Source: an endosymbiont of Galathealinum brachiosum (lineage in GTDB: Bacteria > Pseudomonadota > Gammaproteobacteria > SZUA-229). Taken from it: a stretch of DNA of 64,000 nucleotides. Position numbers and translations under genes: made by a program. Positions 45,331-55,035 of the stretch are shown piece after piece. The first letter of the stretch is position 1. Every line of letters starts with the position of its first letter. Where the stretch lies: the NCBI GenBank assembly GCA_003349885.1, contig QFXC01000011.1, forward strand, positions 878,360-942,359. The letters run 5' to 3'. A model generated the notes under the pieces. It searched no databases. It had not been told where the DNA came from and saw nothing but the letters and a program-made list of their open reading frames with translations.

Positions 45331-47988
45331 TTATTGTAAAATCACCAGTGCACTACCTAATGTAGCGGCGCAGGTTGCGATTACGATTTCTTCGGTACGT
45401 CCAATCGTGTCACAGGCTCCAGCGCATTGTGTCATGGTGGTAATCAGGCTTTGATAATCATCGCTTGCGTCAGCTAGTTTGTCCTGAAGGTCTTGCGTTG
45501 CTGTTGAGCCAAGCAGGTCTTTAATTTCTGCATCTGTCGGTTGAGTCGCCAGATTATTTGCAGGTGTGACCAGATCAAGATTCATCAGGCGAACAAGCAA
45601 TGGTTCAATCAGCTGGTTTTTAGACGTTGGTGTAAAAGCATTTAAAGCTGTCTGCGTAAAATCAAAACCTTTAAAAATACGGTTGGCATCATTTACAGGT
45701 AGTGCTTTATCTATACTAACCAGCTCATTGCAGTAACTCATCGCTAGTTGGGCAACACCCATTTGATGTGATGCCAGAAACGCTTTGATATTTTCAACGG
45801 CAGGTAACTGTTGTTTATAAGATGAGAATGTTGCTGTAACAGTCGGGTTTGCTACGGGAATGCCCGTTACAAATGACATGTTGGTATTGATTTCATCAAA
45901 TGTTCTCACGCCTATTTCAGATACAAGTGCAGCATCAGGTGCTGCTGCTGGAGGTGTTGGCTCAACTTCAACACGCGTGTTTGTATTGCTGCCAAAACGC
46001 TCAAATGTCAGGAAGAACTCATCTGACTCAGGGCCTTTTTCAACGGCAATAACTGTACCCAGTCTTGACAGTGCCTGACCATCAACGGTGTAGTCAGTGG
46101 CATTGATATCAACATCAAGATGACCAAACATCTGTCCGGAAACAGCCTCTCTTCCGTTTACACCAATGCGTAATCCTTCAAGAGGAATATTAGCTGCCGG
46201 TGTATAGGTATCATCCAGGCTAATAAATACCGGTTCTTCGAACAGGTAAGCGGTGTTATCAAACTGTTCAACTTTAAACATTACGTAGCTATCTGTCAGA
46301 CCCAGTAACTCATCAACTGAAAACAGCATGAAGTATTTCTGGCCGACACCAATATTAAAGTTTTGTGTTATTTGATCCTGATTAAGTGCACGGTTGTGTA
46401 CTGCAACCAGTCTTAATTTTCCGCTCCAGGCATTAGCGTCACCACTAACTTCGTTACCCAGTACAAAAGCATAAGTATCATTCCAGTCAATTAAAGTGCC
46501 GCCCTGTGAATCGGTTGAGTCAACATCATCGGTGAATACGCCATTAACATACATGCGACGTCCATTAACTGGATCGAAAGTGATAACCACATGTTGTAAC
46601 GCTGACTGTAAATCTTCATCGTCGTCATTAGTTAATAGTGACTCTCTGCCTTCTGCATCGGTGTTACTTGAGCGATTTAAGAACTCATAATTATAAAGCG
46701 TCTGGCTCATTGAGAAGTTACGTGCTGTATCACCTGCAGAATAACTAATTATACGAGCATCTTCCTGAGTTACGTTTCCAGGAATTACCCATGCTTCGAT
46801 ACTATATTCATTATTCAAACCAATCAGATCAGTTAGTTTTTTACTGGTTTCAGTAGATGCCTGAGCTTTGCCGCCACCTGAGAAATCAAGTCCATACCCT
46901 AGAACCCAGCTGACCGGTCCATTGAATGTTAATTTCATAGCGGGCTCAACACCAGATGTATCAAAGGCTTCATTGCCTTCACCTGTTTTGAATTCCCAGA
47001 GAGCAATTTGATCATTCTCGTAACGGTTGCCACCACTGGCAAGCGTTGCATTAATTAACGTCATTGCTTTACTGGTAACGAGCGCAGGGTCAAGTTGAGT
47101 AAGCGGAATTGCGCCGGCAAATGCTTCGATCGCAGCTTGCATTTCATCCGCATCATTCTGGCAAACTGCTGTCCAGCAGTTATGTAGCTCTACTATTCGG
47201 GTCACAAATCGTGAGTTTACAGGGGTATCCAGGTCAATTTTGGATTTTGCTGCTGCATAGGCTGCATCTACATCTGCGCTAGAAAAGAAAGGAGACTGGG
47301 GTGTTTCAGAGGTATCTGAGTGACACTCTGCACAGTTATCTGTTAATACAGGGTAGACTGTTTTTTCAAAGCTATTTGGATCGTTATCTACCGCTGTAGC
47401 AGGGAAGTTGCGGCTTTCGCCCGGGGCAAAAATAGGTGGAGCTGTCAGGTCTATACCTCGTCCACCAGTGCCCGATGTGCCGCTTAACCAGTTATTAATA
47501 TAACCTTCAACAATCGTAGCACAAACACTATCAGGGTTTCCTTCCCAGCAGTTATGGCCTTCGTTCACTCTTAGTATGACTCTGGAGTTTGTTGGGTCTG
47601 ATCGATCAACCAGTAATTGTCCCTGATTGTTTGTTGAGGTGGCTTGAGCAAAAGCGGTATTGATATCCAGTAGGTCTACAAATGCAAAATCTGCGGCTTG
47701 TCCACCTGTTGTATGACATTGCCCACAGCGGTCATTTGCAGATAATTTATCCCAGAATTCAGTTTTGAAGGTTTGGACTTCATCAGTAAGAGGGGCAGGG
47801 CCCAGGTATTTTGGTGCAGAACTTCCTGTACCGCCATTTGAGTTGGTTTCTACCTGAGTGCTATCTCCACACGACGCTAAAACGCTTAGCGCTGACATCA
47901 CAGTGATGCAGCGTAAAAACGACCGTAATGAAAATGCATTACGTGAAAATAGAGTAAATGGTGCTGAATAATTCCGCTCATTTCTCAT
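45331..47988 (-). CDS. Di-haem lipoprotein with LamG-like region
   Basis: 885-aa lipoprotein (lipobox LASC, C40). Two similar haem modules lie near the N-terminus: CGQCH at 88-92 and CAECH at 219-223, each followed about 60 residues later by an RV/RI-x-E-x-HNCW segment. A LamG/concanavalin-like region follows (about 330-540: ENDQIALWEFKTGEGNEAFDTSG, NEYSIEAWVIPGN, RRMYVNGVF). The rest has no clear family. LamG domains bind sugars or proteins; with haem, an outer-surface redox role is likely. Not previously known to me as a defined family. Confidence 0.8.
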   Translation of the reverse strand: MRNERNYSAPFTLFSRNAFSLRSFLRCITVMSALSVLASCGDSTQVETNSNGGTGSSAPKYLGPAPLTDEVQTFKTEFWDKLSANDRCGQCHTTGGQAADFAFVDLLDINTAFAQATSTNNQGQLLVDRSDPTNSRVILRVNEGHNCWEGNPDSVCATIVEGYINNWLSGTSGTGGRGIDLTAPPIFAPGESRNFPATAVDNDPNSFEKTVYPVLTDNCAECHSDTSETPQSPFFSSADVDAAYAAAKSKIDLDTPVNSRFVTRIVELHNCWTAVCQNDADEMQAAIEAFAGAIPLTQLDPALVTSKAMTLINATLASGGNRYENDQIALWEFKTGEGNEAFDTSGVEPAMKLTFNGPVSWVLGYGLDFSGGGKAQASTETSKKLTDLIGLNNEYSIEAWVIPGNVTQEDARIISYSAGDTARNFSMSQTLYNYEFLNRSSNTDAEGRESLLTNDDDEDLQSALQHVVITFDPVNGRRMYVNGVFTDDVDSTDSQGGTLIDWNDTYAFVLGNEVSGDANAWSGKLRLVAVHNRALNQDQITQNFNIGVGQKYFMLFSVDELLGLTDSYVMFKVEQFDNTAYLFEEPVFISLDDTYTPAANIPLEGLRIGVNGREAVSGQMFGHLDVDINATDYTVDGQALSRLGTVIAVEKGPESDEFFLTFERFGSNTNTRVEVEPTPPAAAPDAALVSEIGVRTFDEINTNMSFVTGIPVANPTVTATFSSYKQQLPAVENIKAFLASHQMGVAQLAMSYCNELVSIDKALPVNDANRIFKGFDFTQTALNAFTPTSKNQLIEPLLVRLMNLDLVTPANNLATQPTDAEIKDLLGSTATQDLQDKLADASDDYQSLITTMTQCAGACDTIGRTEEIVIATCAATLGSALVILQ

Positions 47989-48058
47989 TCTGATATATCT
48001 CCAAATTTATTCATCACTATTCACTGTATTTAATTAATTTTTATGGCAGTGAGGGGGG

Positions 48059-49348
48059 TTATTTACAATAGGCCGCTACTTTGGCAAATACCGACTTCAT
48101 CTGATAGTTGTCAGCGCCTTTAAAGTCAGCAGTTATGCTGTCTACTATTGATCTGTCGGCCGAGTAATCATCAGAGTTTCGCAGGCATACTGTCTGGAAA
48201 GCTTTCTTGACCTGACAGCTGGCAAATGCGTTGCTATCGGCTAGTTCTGAGCCCATAGATTTTGCGCCATTTCCAGATGCGTGGCCACGAGCGTCAATTA
48301 CAATGCCTGGGTCGGAAGGCGTTTCACTCCAGCCAAGTAATTTGTTCTGGCCATTGCGCCAGTAGTTGACCCATTTGTCATCAGTGGCGATAAAGCCGGG
48401 TTTAAAATTATCAGAGTTATTGTGGTACTTCGCGCTTAGTCCGCCTGCAACAAAGCCGTTTAATGAAGTGTCGGCTAAAGCTGCCGCGTCTGTTCGAGCA
48501 TAATCCATCTGCTGCGTATCGGTGTTGAAATTATACATTGCATAAGCGCCACCCAGGCCGTCCATACCTGCATGACAGCCTACACAGCTAAACATATAGA
48601 TTCGGCTATCACCACCAGGGCTGCGAGAAACATCCTGACGAACCATATCGGGCACACGGCTAACATCTTTGAGTGGTTCAAGGTCGGTGCATAAGTGGTT
48701 CATGAATGTGAAACGAAACATGGCGCGATTAGTGCCATCTTTGAAAAATGCTTCAGCAGCTGCTCGTGTAGTCATCACGCCGGCTGTCGCGCTAGCAGGC
48801 AAACCGGTTACATCTGACTGAACTCTCTGTTGTAATATAGCGCCATTAGATAAATCGCCTGAAACTGGACCAAGCTGCTCAAGCGCTTCGTAGTGGTCGT
48901 TATTGGCATTTGAATACGACGGAGTAACACCCGCGCCTGTATAAATGATATTACCAGAAAGCACCTGTCTAAAATCGATATCATCACGAATAAGCCCAAT
49001 GACTGTAGCGGTATAATCATTAAGCGGAACAAATACAGACTGGGCTTCATTGGTCCAGGGAGCGGCGTAATTTTTTAAGGTAACGTTATAGAAAGCCGGG
49101 TTTTTCATGGCTTCAAAAGCAGCAGCTTCAGCATCCCCTGCAAGTATTTGGCCTTCCATTGTGGTCAGAACGGAATTTGTTGGAGCGATCCCTGTTAGAC
49201 GGTCGTGTATGCGACGCGCTTCATCTCGCTCGGTAACACCAGCCTGAGCCAGACTGCTTATTAATAAAGAGATTACAACTGAAAGACGTCCTGCACATGT
49301 CAATGAAGATAGTATAGACTTGCTCTGGTTTTGTTGGCTTAATGGCAC
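48059..49348 (-). CDS. Exported mono-haem protein
   Basis: 429-aa exported protein with a signal peptide (about 1-36, ALA-type end before GVTERDEAR) and one c-haem motif, CVGCH at 255-259. No other family could be recognised; the N-terminal 200 residues are mixed, and the C-terminus (CQVKKAFQTVCLR) has a cysteine pair. GTG start at 49348 with a GGAG site 8 bp upstream. First gene of the leftward set; the 420-bp control region lies before it. The haem motif makes an electron-transfer or haem-bound role likely. Confidence 0.75.
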   Translation of the reverse strand: MPLSQQNQSKSILSSLTCAGRLSVVISLLISSLAQAGVTERDEARRIHDRLTGIAPTNSVLTTMEGQILAGDAEAAAFEAMKNPAFYNVTLKNYAAPWTNEAQSVFVPLNDYTATVIGLIRDDIDFRQVLSGNIIYTGAGVTPSYSNANNDHYEALEQLGPVSGDLSNGAILQQRVQSDVTGLPASATAGVMTTRAAAEAFFKDGTNRAMFRFTFMNHLCTDLEPLKDVSRVPDMVRQDVSRSPGGDSRIYMFSCVGCHAGMDGLGGAYAMYNFNTDTQQMDYARTDAAALADTSLNGFVAGGLSAKYHNNSDNFKPGFIATDDKWVNYWRNGQNKLLGWSETPSDPGIVIDARGHASGNGAKSMGSELADSNAFASCQVKKAFQTVCLRNSDDYSADRSIVDSITADFKGADNYQMKSVFAKVAAYCK

Positions 49349-49768
49349 GCGTTTCTCCTACACATAACAGTACGCTTGTAGTTATTATTAAATAGCTAAT
49401 ATACGTGCTTAGATCGTGTCCACTTAAGGGGGGAGTAAGCACTTATTTCAGGGTTTTATCATTTGGCTGTTCATTTGAGCGCTGTTTATTTTTTATGTTT
49501 ATAGTTGCGCTGTAATCCTTATGAGGATCAATGATTAATATTCTAAACAAAGATATTTACAAATTTAGTGAACTGGCTCATGTTCTTGAAATTATATATG
49601 TCGTTTTTTTACAAAAACGGTATAAAATCTAAACTTAAAGTAATGTTTGTAATCAGGGTCCAGTTTTATATTTACGTAAGTAGATAATATTATTAGAGTT
49701 TGTTTGTTGGATGTAGCTTTTTGTTAAAGTTATAAACTATAGTTTTTTTAAGTTTTAAGGTTTCTAAA
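49349..49768. promoter_or_regulatory. Divergent control region of the accessory block
   Basis: 420 bp between the two back-to-back gene sets, the most AT-rich in the block. A sigma70-like rightward promoter may be TTGGAT (49707-49712), 18 bp, TATAAA (49731-49736). The rightward gene begins at a TTG with AAGG upstream. The leftward side has GGAG before its GTG. No operator palindrome stood out. All promoter calls here are by eye. Confidence 0.4.
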
Positions 49769-50299
49769 TTGAAAATAATAATTACACTTTTTATGTTTTA
49801 TAGTCTTATGTCTAGCCAGGCTATAAATGCTCAAGACAAAGAGGCAGCGGCTCCTCAGGTTGTAGTTCAGGATATTGAAAGTTTAAAAACTGAAGTTATT
49901 GAGCTTAACAGAGATTTATTTGTTCTTGAGGAAGACTTATTATTTTCAGCTAATACTCAGGTAAGTGTGTTTTTATCTATGGATGCAGATGAATTCTTTA
50001 AGCTGGATTCAGTACAATTAAAACTGGACGATAAAATAGTTAGTAATTATTTATATACTGAACGTGAAATAAAAGCATTAAAAAGAGGCGGAGTACAGCG
50101 TTTGTATATTGGCAACCTGACTTCGGGTGAGCATGAGTTAACGGCCTTTTTTATTGGTAAGGGGCCGAGTGATCGAGATTATAAGCGTGGTACAACCAGG
50201 AAAATTAATAAGTCAGACTATGCGAAGTACATTGAATTAAAAATAACTGGCAATAGTAGTAAAGAGCAGCCCGATTTTGAAGTTAAGGTCTGGGAATAG
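49769..50299 (+). CDS. Small exported protein, first of the TPR/motor set
   Basis: 176-aa periplasmic protein. A signal peptide (about 1-21, INA end) leads into a coiled segment (IESLKTEVIELNRDLFVLEEDLLF) and a beta-rich domain of about 110 residues that ends in ELKITGNSSKEQPDFEVKVWE. No family recognised. In Myxococcus Glt clusters a small exported protein of this size (GltF-like) occurs next to TPR genes, but I cannot show homology. TTG start with AAGG upstream. Confidence 0.7.
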   Translation: MKIIITLFMFYSLMSSQAINAQDKEAAAPQVVVQDIESLKTEVIELNRDLFVLEEDLLFSANTQVSVFLSMDADEFFKLDSVQLKLDDKIVSNYLYTEREIKALKRGGVQRLYIGNLTSGEHELTAFFIGKGPSDRDYKRGTTRKINKSDYAKYIELKITGNSSKEQPDFEVKVWE

Positions 50300-50315
50300 C
50301 CGTTTAAAAAACTCT

Positions 50316-52199
50316 ATGTTGCATAGACTCCTTATTAGAATATTGCTTATTGCATGCATTACTTTCGGGTATGTATGTGGATATAGTGCACGAGCTGATA
50401 ATCAATCAGTTCATCACGTAGAAGATCTTGCGTATGGTGTTGCGTTATTTGACTTCTTTCAGCAAAAATATTTTTCAGCGATAACCGACTTATTGGTAGC
50501 AGAGCATTACCAGCGAATAAAATCAGATGAAAATAATCCCTCTCTTTTGTTAGGTGGTCTTTATCTGTCGTATGACCTGCATCAGCAGTCTGCTAAGACA
50601 TTTAATAAACTGCTTGGAAATAAAAGCGGTGGAATGCCCATTACTATCCAGGATCAGGCACGTTTTTTGTTAGGAAAAAATCATTATAACGATGGGCTTT
50701 TTTCACTGGCAGAAGAACAGTTTGTAGAGATAAAAGATGGGCTTCAGTTAGAAAGTGAAGATGAAAAGTTATTTTTACTAAATGCTATTTTTCTCAAAAA
50801 TGATGATTTTTTCCAGGCTCAGAAAACACTGGAATATTTTTCATCTGAATCTGTCTGGAAGGGGTATGCGAAATTCAATGTAGCGAGTCGTTTAATACAG
50901 CATCCTGTAGAAGATAATGTAGAGAAAGGTTTTGATCTTTTAGCTGAACTTGCCATTGATGATTCGTTAGATTATGAAAAGCGTATTCTGAAAGATAAGG
51001 CGAATTTAGCGTTGGCTTATGTTTCGCTTAGGGATGGTGACTCTGAAAAATCAATCGAGTACTTTAATGAAGTTAGATTAAAAGGTATTGAAACAAATAA
51101 AGCACTGCTTGGAATAGGTTGGGCCCGCTACCGTGAAAATGAGTTTAAAGAGGCGGTTATTCCCTGGATGCATCTGGCATCAAGTCAGACAGAGTCAGAT
51201 CTGGCAGTTCAGGAGGCTTTTATTTCAATTCCATATGCATTTGAGAAAATGGAACTGAAAGACCAGGCTTTACATCATTATGTTTTGGCGCTAGATAGTT
51301 ATAAGTTTCAACTGGATGAAACTCAGCAGTTAGTAAAGTTTATAAAGAGTTCTGCATTTATCGAACAGTTAAATCAGGGAAGCCTGGGTAAAGAAATAAC
51401 TTCTGCAGTCAGTATAATAAAAAATCTTGATCCTCTATTAACACGGTATTTATTGCCGTTGTTATCATCAAATGACTACCAGTATAAAGTTAAGTCTTAT
51501 CTGGAAGTCGTTCATCTGAAATATATGCTTAATCACTGGCAAAATAATATACCAGCATTACAGATGATACTGAGTGAGAAGCGTAAAACTTATAAAAATA
51601 AATTATCTAAAACAATGGATGATGATAGTTTAAACAGGATTAAGGTTTTAATTAACAAGCGCAGGAAATTAGCGGATCAAATAAAAAAGATCGAATTATC
51701 TGAGGAATCTTTAAGGCTATTAACAGCTGAAGAAGCTGAATATCTGAAGTTATTAGATAAAGGAGATAGCCATCTTGGGCAGTTAAAAACTCAGGATGAA
51801 GAGACTGTTGAAATTAAGAATAAAGTTCGTTTGTTGAAAGGTAGAATGGTCTGGGAAGTTGATACGGATTACCCTGTTCGTATTTGGGCAGTAAGAAAAC
51901 AGCTTAAGCAGCTTAATGTAGCGACCGATGAGATGAGCGATACAATGTCATCACTAGAGTCGGCATGGAAAACAGCACCATCAGATTTCTCAGGTTTTGA
52001 AGTGAGAATTGCGAACAAAGAAGCGCATATAAAACAATTAAAAAAGAAAATAGATATTGCAATTGTATCGTATGAAAGTGAATTGCGTGCTATTGCGCTT
52101 GAAGACCTCAGGTTACATCGTAATCAGATAAAGCTTTATCATGATCGAGCTTTATATGCTAAAGCGCGTTTGTATGATTCATTAATGGAGCGTGAATGA
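50316..52199 (+). CDS. Exported TPR protein
   Basis: 627-aa protein with a signal peptide (about 1-28, ARA end) and helical repeats in the first 330 residues: FDFFQQKYFSAITDLLVAEHY, AKTFNKLLG, KANLALAYVSLRDGDSEKSIEYF, and GIGWARYRENEFKEA. These are tetratricopeptide-like. Beyond 330 the protein is helical coiled coil (about 420-620). It would form a periplasmic scaffold. The ATG at 50316 follows the upstream stop by 17 bp; an earlier in-frame start overlaps it. Confidence 0.8.
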   Translation: MLHRLLIRILLIACITFGYVCGYSARADNQSVHHVEDLAYGVALFDFFQQKYFSAITDLLVAEHYQRIKSDENNPSLLLGGLYLSYDLHQQSAKTFNKLLGNKSGGMPITIQDQARFLLGKNHYNDGLFSLAEEQFVEIKDGLQLESEDEKLFLLNAIFLKNDDFFQAQKTLEYFSSESVWKGYAKFNVASRLIQHPVEDNVEKGFDLLAELAIDDSLDYEKRILKDKANLALAYVSLRDGDSEKSIEYFNEVRLKGIETNKALLGIGWARYRENEFKEAVIPWMHLASSQTESDLAVQEAFISIPYAFEKMELKDQALHHYVLALDSYKFQLDETQQLVKFIKSSAFIEQLNQGSLGKEITSAVSIIKNLDPLLTRYLLPLLSSNDYQYKVKSYLEVVHLKYMLNHWQNNIPALQMILSEKRKTYKNKLSKTMDDDSLNRIKVLINKRRKLADQIKKIELSEESLRLLTAEEAEYLKLLDKGDSHLGQLKTQDEETVEIKNKVRLLKGRMVWEVDTDYPVRIWAVRKQLKQLNVATDEMSDTMSSLESAWKTAPSDFSGFEVRIANKEAHIKQLKKKIDIAIVSYESELRAIALEDLRLHRNQIKLYHDRALYAKARLYDSLMERE

Positions 52200-52200
52200 T

Positions 52201-55035
52201 ATGAACGCTGCATTGAAAAAAGGAATTCTGTTGTTACTGGTGTTTATTGTGACGGCGTGTGGAAATGAAGTTAAGAAAGAAATCACGGTAAAAGACCTGG
52301 TAATCAGTCCTATAGATTACCCTTTGGCAAGCACTGTATCGGCTGAGCGTCTCCATGCTATAGAGCAGTATCAGACATACCTGCAAAAAACTGAATTCAA
52401 AACACATTATGGTGAAGCCTTAAGACGTATTGCAGACTTGGAGCTGGAAATTAGTGAAGAAGAACGGCATGGAGTGCATGGCGTAGGTGGTGGTGCTGAC
52501 GAGGCAGCTATTCAGGCAATAAAGCTATCGTCAATTGAGCATTACAATACATATCTTAGAACATATCCAGGCCATGAAAAAAATGATCTGATACTTTATC
52601 AGCTGGCAAAGGCTTATTCACTTGTTGGTGAAATGGACAAAGCAATGCAGGCTATGGATGAAATTGTTAAAGATTACCCTGAATCAAGACATATAGATGA
52701 AGTGCAGTTCCGTCGAGGTGAAATATTATTTGTAGATCAGGAGTTTGAGCAGGCTGAACAGGCGTATGCAGTTATTGTTACGAAATATCAGCAGTCACCT
52801 TTATATGAGAAAGCGCTTTATAAGTTAGGCTGGTCTCAGTTTAAACAGTCACACTATAATGAAACGTTGCAAACTTATTTATCTCTGCTTGATATAAAGG
52901 AAGCAGAGCAGAAAATAGATCAATATGGAATTACCGCGTCGGTTAATCGTTCTGAAAAAGATTTTATCATTGATTCACTACGTGTGACGAGTCTTTCGTT
53001 GTCATATCTGAATGGTTATAAAACAATAGCGCCATTATTTAAAGACAGGGGTGATAAGTTATATCTGCCATTGATCTATGAGCAACTAGGTCGACTTTAT
53101 ACCAGAAAAGAGCGTTATTCAGATGCTGCAGATACCTTTATGGCTTTTACTAAAAAATACCCAATGAGTGTATTGTCGCCATCTTTTCATTCTTTGGCGC
53201 TACTGGCGTATAAGGACGGTAAGTTAAATAGTGAAATTCTAAATAGTAAAATTCTTTATGTAAAAAACTATGGTATTGGCTCGAAATACTGGAAACAGCA
53301 AAAGCTTGAAGATCGAGTTGTAATCAGGCCTGATTTAATACGCCATGTTCGTGAGCTGTCTTTTCACTTCCATGCTCAGGCTAGAAAATCTAAAAAACAG
53401 AAAGATTACAAAATTGCTGCCACATGGTATCTAACCTTTCTGAATTCTTTCCCAAAAGAAAAAGAAGCGGCCAATATGAATTTTTTATATGCTGATGCGC
53501 TTTATGATTCGCACTCGTATAAACAGGCGCTTGTAGAATATGAGAAATCAGCTTATCAATATCCGGCTCATGCTAAAAGTGCAGAAGCGGGTTATGCTGC
53601 GTTGTTAACATATAATGTGTTATTGAAACAGCCTAAGCAGAAACAGTTAGTACAATTGAAACAGCAATCATTGAATAGTTCGATTCGCTTTAGTAATACC
53701 TTTCCTGAAGATAAACATGCACCAGCCGTTATTACCAAAACAGCAGAAAATTTATTACAGGCTAAAAATTATGTGCTCGCTACCGAGTTTGCTAAACGCA
53801 TTATTGATAATCAGTTAATTACGCAGGTTGATTTGAAGAGAACGGCCTGGATTGTTTATGCTCATGCACAATATGAACTTGAGCTGTATGTCGAAGCTGA
53901 AAAAGCCTATGCTGTGGCTATTCGCCGTGTACCGCGAAAAAATAAAAATGACTTAAAGTTAAGAGCCGAATTAACCGATAAACTGGCAGCAAGTATTTAT
54001 AAGCAGGCTGAAATACATAAAGCAAAAGGCGAGAATAAACTGGCAGCTATCGCCTTTCTGAGAGTGGGTAAAGCCGCTCCATCATCCAGTATACGTGCTA
54101 CTGCAGAATATGATGCAGCTACACTTTATATGGGAATGAATGACTGGGCAACGTCAAGTTCAATACTCGAAAGTATGCGTATGGCGCCATCATCGGGGAT
54201 GCAGTTCGCTCAGGGTATTAGTACTAAACTAGTCGTTGCGTATACAGAGCTTGGTCACTTTGATAAAGCCGCTAAAGAGTTGGGAGTGTTAGCCGGTTTT
54301 GCTAAGAAGCCAGAGGATCATCGAAAACTTCTCTGGCAAACTGCTGAAATGTATGAAAAAGCAGGTCAGAAGACAAAAGCTAACAACATATATATAAAAT
54401 ATATTAAAAAGTATTCAAAGCCATTTTTGCAGTCTATTGAAGCGCATCATCGTGTTAGTGAATATTATAAAACGAAGAAACCAGCAAAACAGAGAAAGTC
54501 ATGGTTAAATAAGTTAGTTTCCGCAGAAAAACGAGGCGGGAAACAACGGACTGACAGGAGTCGATATCTAGCTGCAAGTGCTTCATTTGAGTTGGCGCAA
54601 CCAGTTATACTGCAATTTCAAAAAGTTAAACTTAGTATTCCATTAAAGAAAAACTTACGTAATAAGAAGAAACGAATGGAGATAGCGATTAAATCGTTAA
54701 AGAAAGTAATGGATTATAAAGTCGCGGAATTCTCGACGGCATCAACATACCAGATGGGTGAAATTTATAATCATCTGGCGCATTCTTTAATGGAGTCGCA
54801 GCGCCCTAAAGGATTGTCTGTAGACGAGCTTGAGCAATATGATATTTTACTGGAAGAACAGGCGTATCCTTTTGAGGAGAAGTCTGTCGATATTCATAGC
54901 ATAAATGCAAAACGTACTAAGCAGAATATTTATGACGAATGGATAAAGAAGAGCCTGGCTGTTCTTAGAAGTATTCAGCCTATACAGTATTCTAAACATG
55001 AAAAGATAGAGTCTTATGTTCTTATCACGCATTAG
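52201..55035 (+). CDS. Large TPR lipoprotein
   Basis: 944-aa lipoprotein (lipobox VTAC, C20) built of many TPR repeats: HYNTYLRTYPGHEKNDLILYQLAKAYSLVGEMDKAM, QFRRGEILFVDQEFEQAEQAY, KALYKLGWSQFKQSHYNETLQTYL and so on to about residue 880. Superhelices of this size act as protein-binding scaffolds. The architecture fits the large TPR components of Glt/Nfs-type systems. ATG at 52201 with GGAG before it; the GTG nine bases earlier is an alternative. The stop overlaps the next gene by 20 bp. Confidence 0.83.
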   Translation: MNAALKKGILLLLVFIVTACGNEVKKEITVKDLVISPIDYPLASTVSAERLHAIEQYQTYLQKTEFKTHYGEALRRIADLELEISEEERHGVHGVGGGADEAAIQAIKLSSIEHYNTYLRTYPGHEKNDLILYQLAKAYSLVGEMDKAMQAMDEIVKDYPESRHIDEVQFRRGEILFVDQEFEQAEQAYAVIVTKYQQSPLYEKALYKLGWSQFKQSHYNETLQTYLSLLDIKEAEQKIDQYGITASVNRSEKDFIIDSLRVTSLSLSYLNGYKTIAPLFKDRGDKLYLPLIYEQLGRLYTRKERYSDAADTFMAFTKKYPMSVLSPSFHSLALLAYKDGKLNSEILNSKILYVKNYGIGSKYWKQQKLEDRVVIRPDLIRHVRELSFHFHAQARKSKKQKDYKIAATWYLTFLNSFPKEKEAANMNFLYADALYDSHSYKQALVEYEKSAYQYPAHAKSAEAGYAALLTYNVLLKQPKQKQLVQLKQQSLNSSIRFSNTFPEDKHAPAVITKTAENLLQAKNYVLATEFAKRIIDNQLITQVDLKRTAWIVYAHAQYELELYVEAEKAYAVAIRRVPRKNKNDLKLRAELTDKLAASIYKQAEIHKAKGENKLAAIAFLRVGKAAPSSSIRATAEYDAATLYMGMNDWATSSSILESMRMAPSSGMQFAQGISTKLVVAYTELGHFDKAAKELGVLAGFAKKPEDHRKLLWQTAEMYEKAGQKTKANNIYIKYIKKYSKPFLQSIEAHHRVSEYYKTKKPAKQRKSWLNKLVSAEKRGGKQRTDRSRYLAASASFELAQPVILQFQKVKLSIPLKKNLRNKKKRMEIAIKSLKKVMDYKVAEFSTASTYQMGEIYNHLAHSLMESQRPKGLSVDELEQYDILLEEQAYPFEEKSVDIHSINAKRTKQNIYDEWIKKSLAVLRSIQPIQYSKHEKIESYVLITH

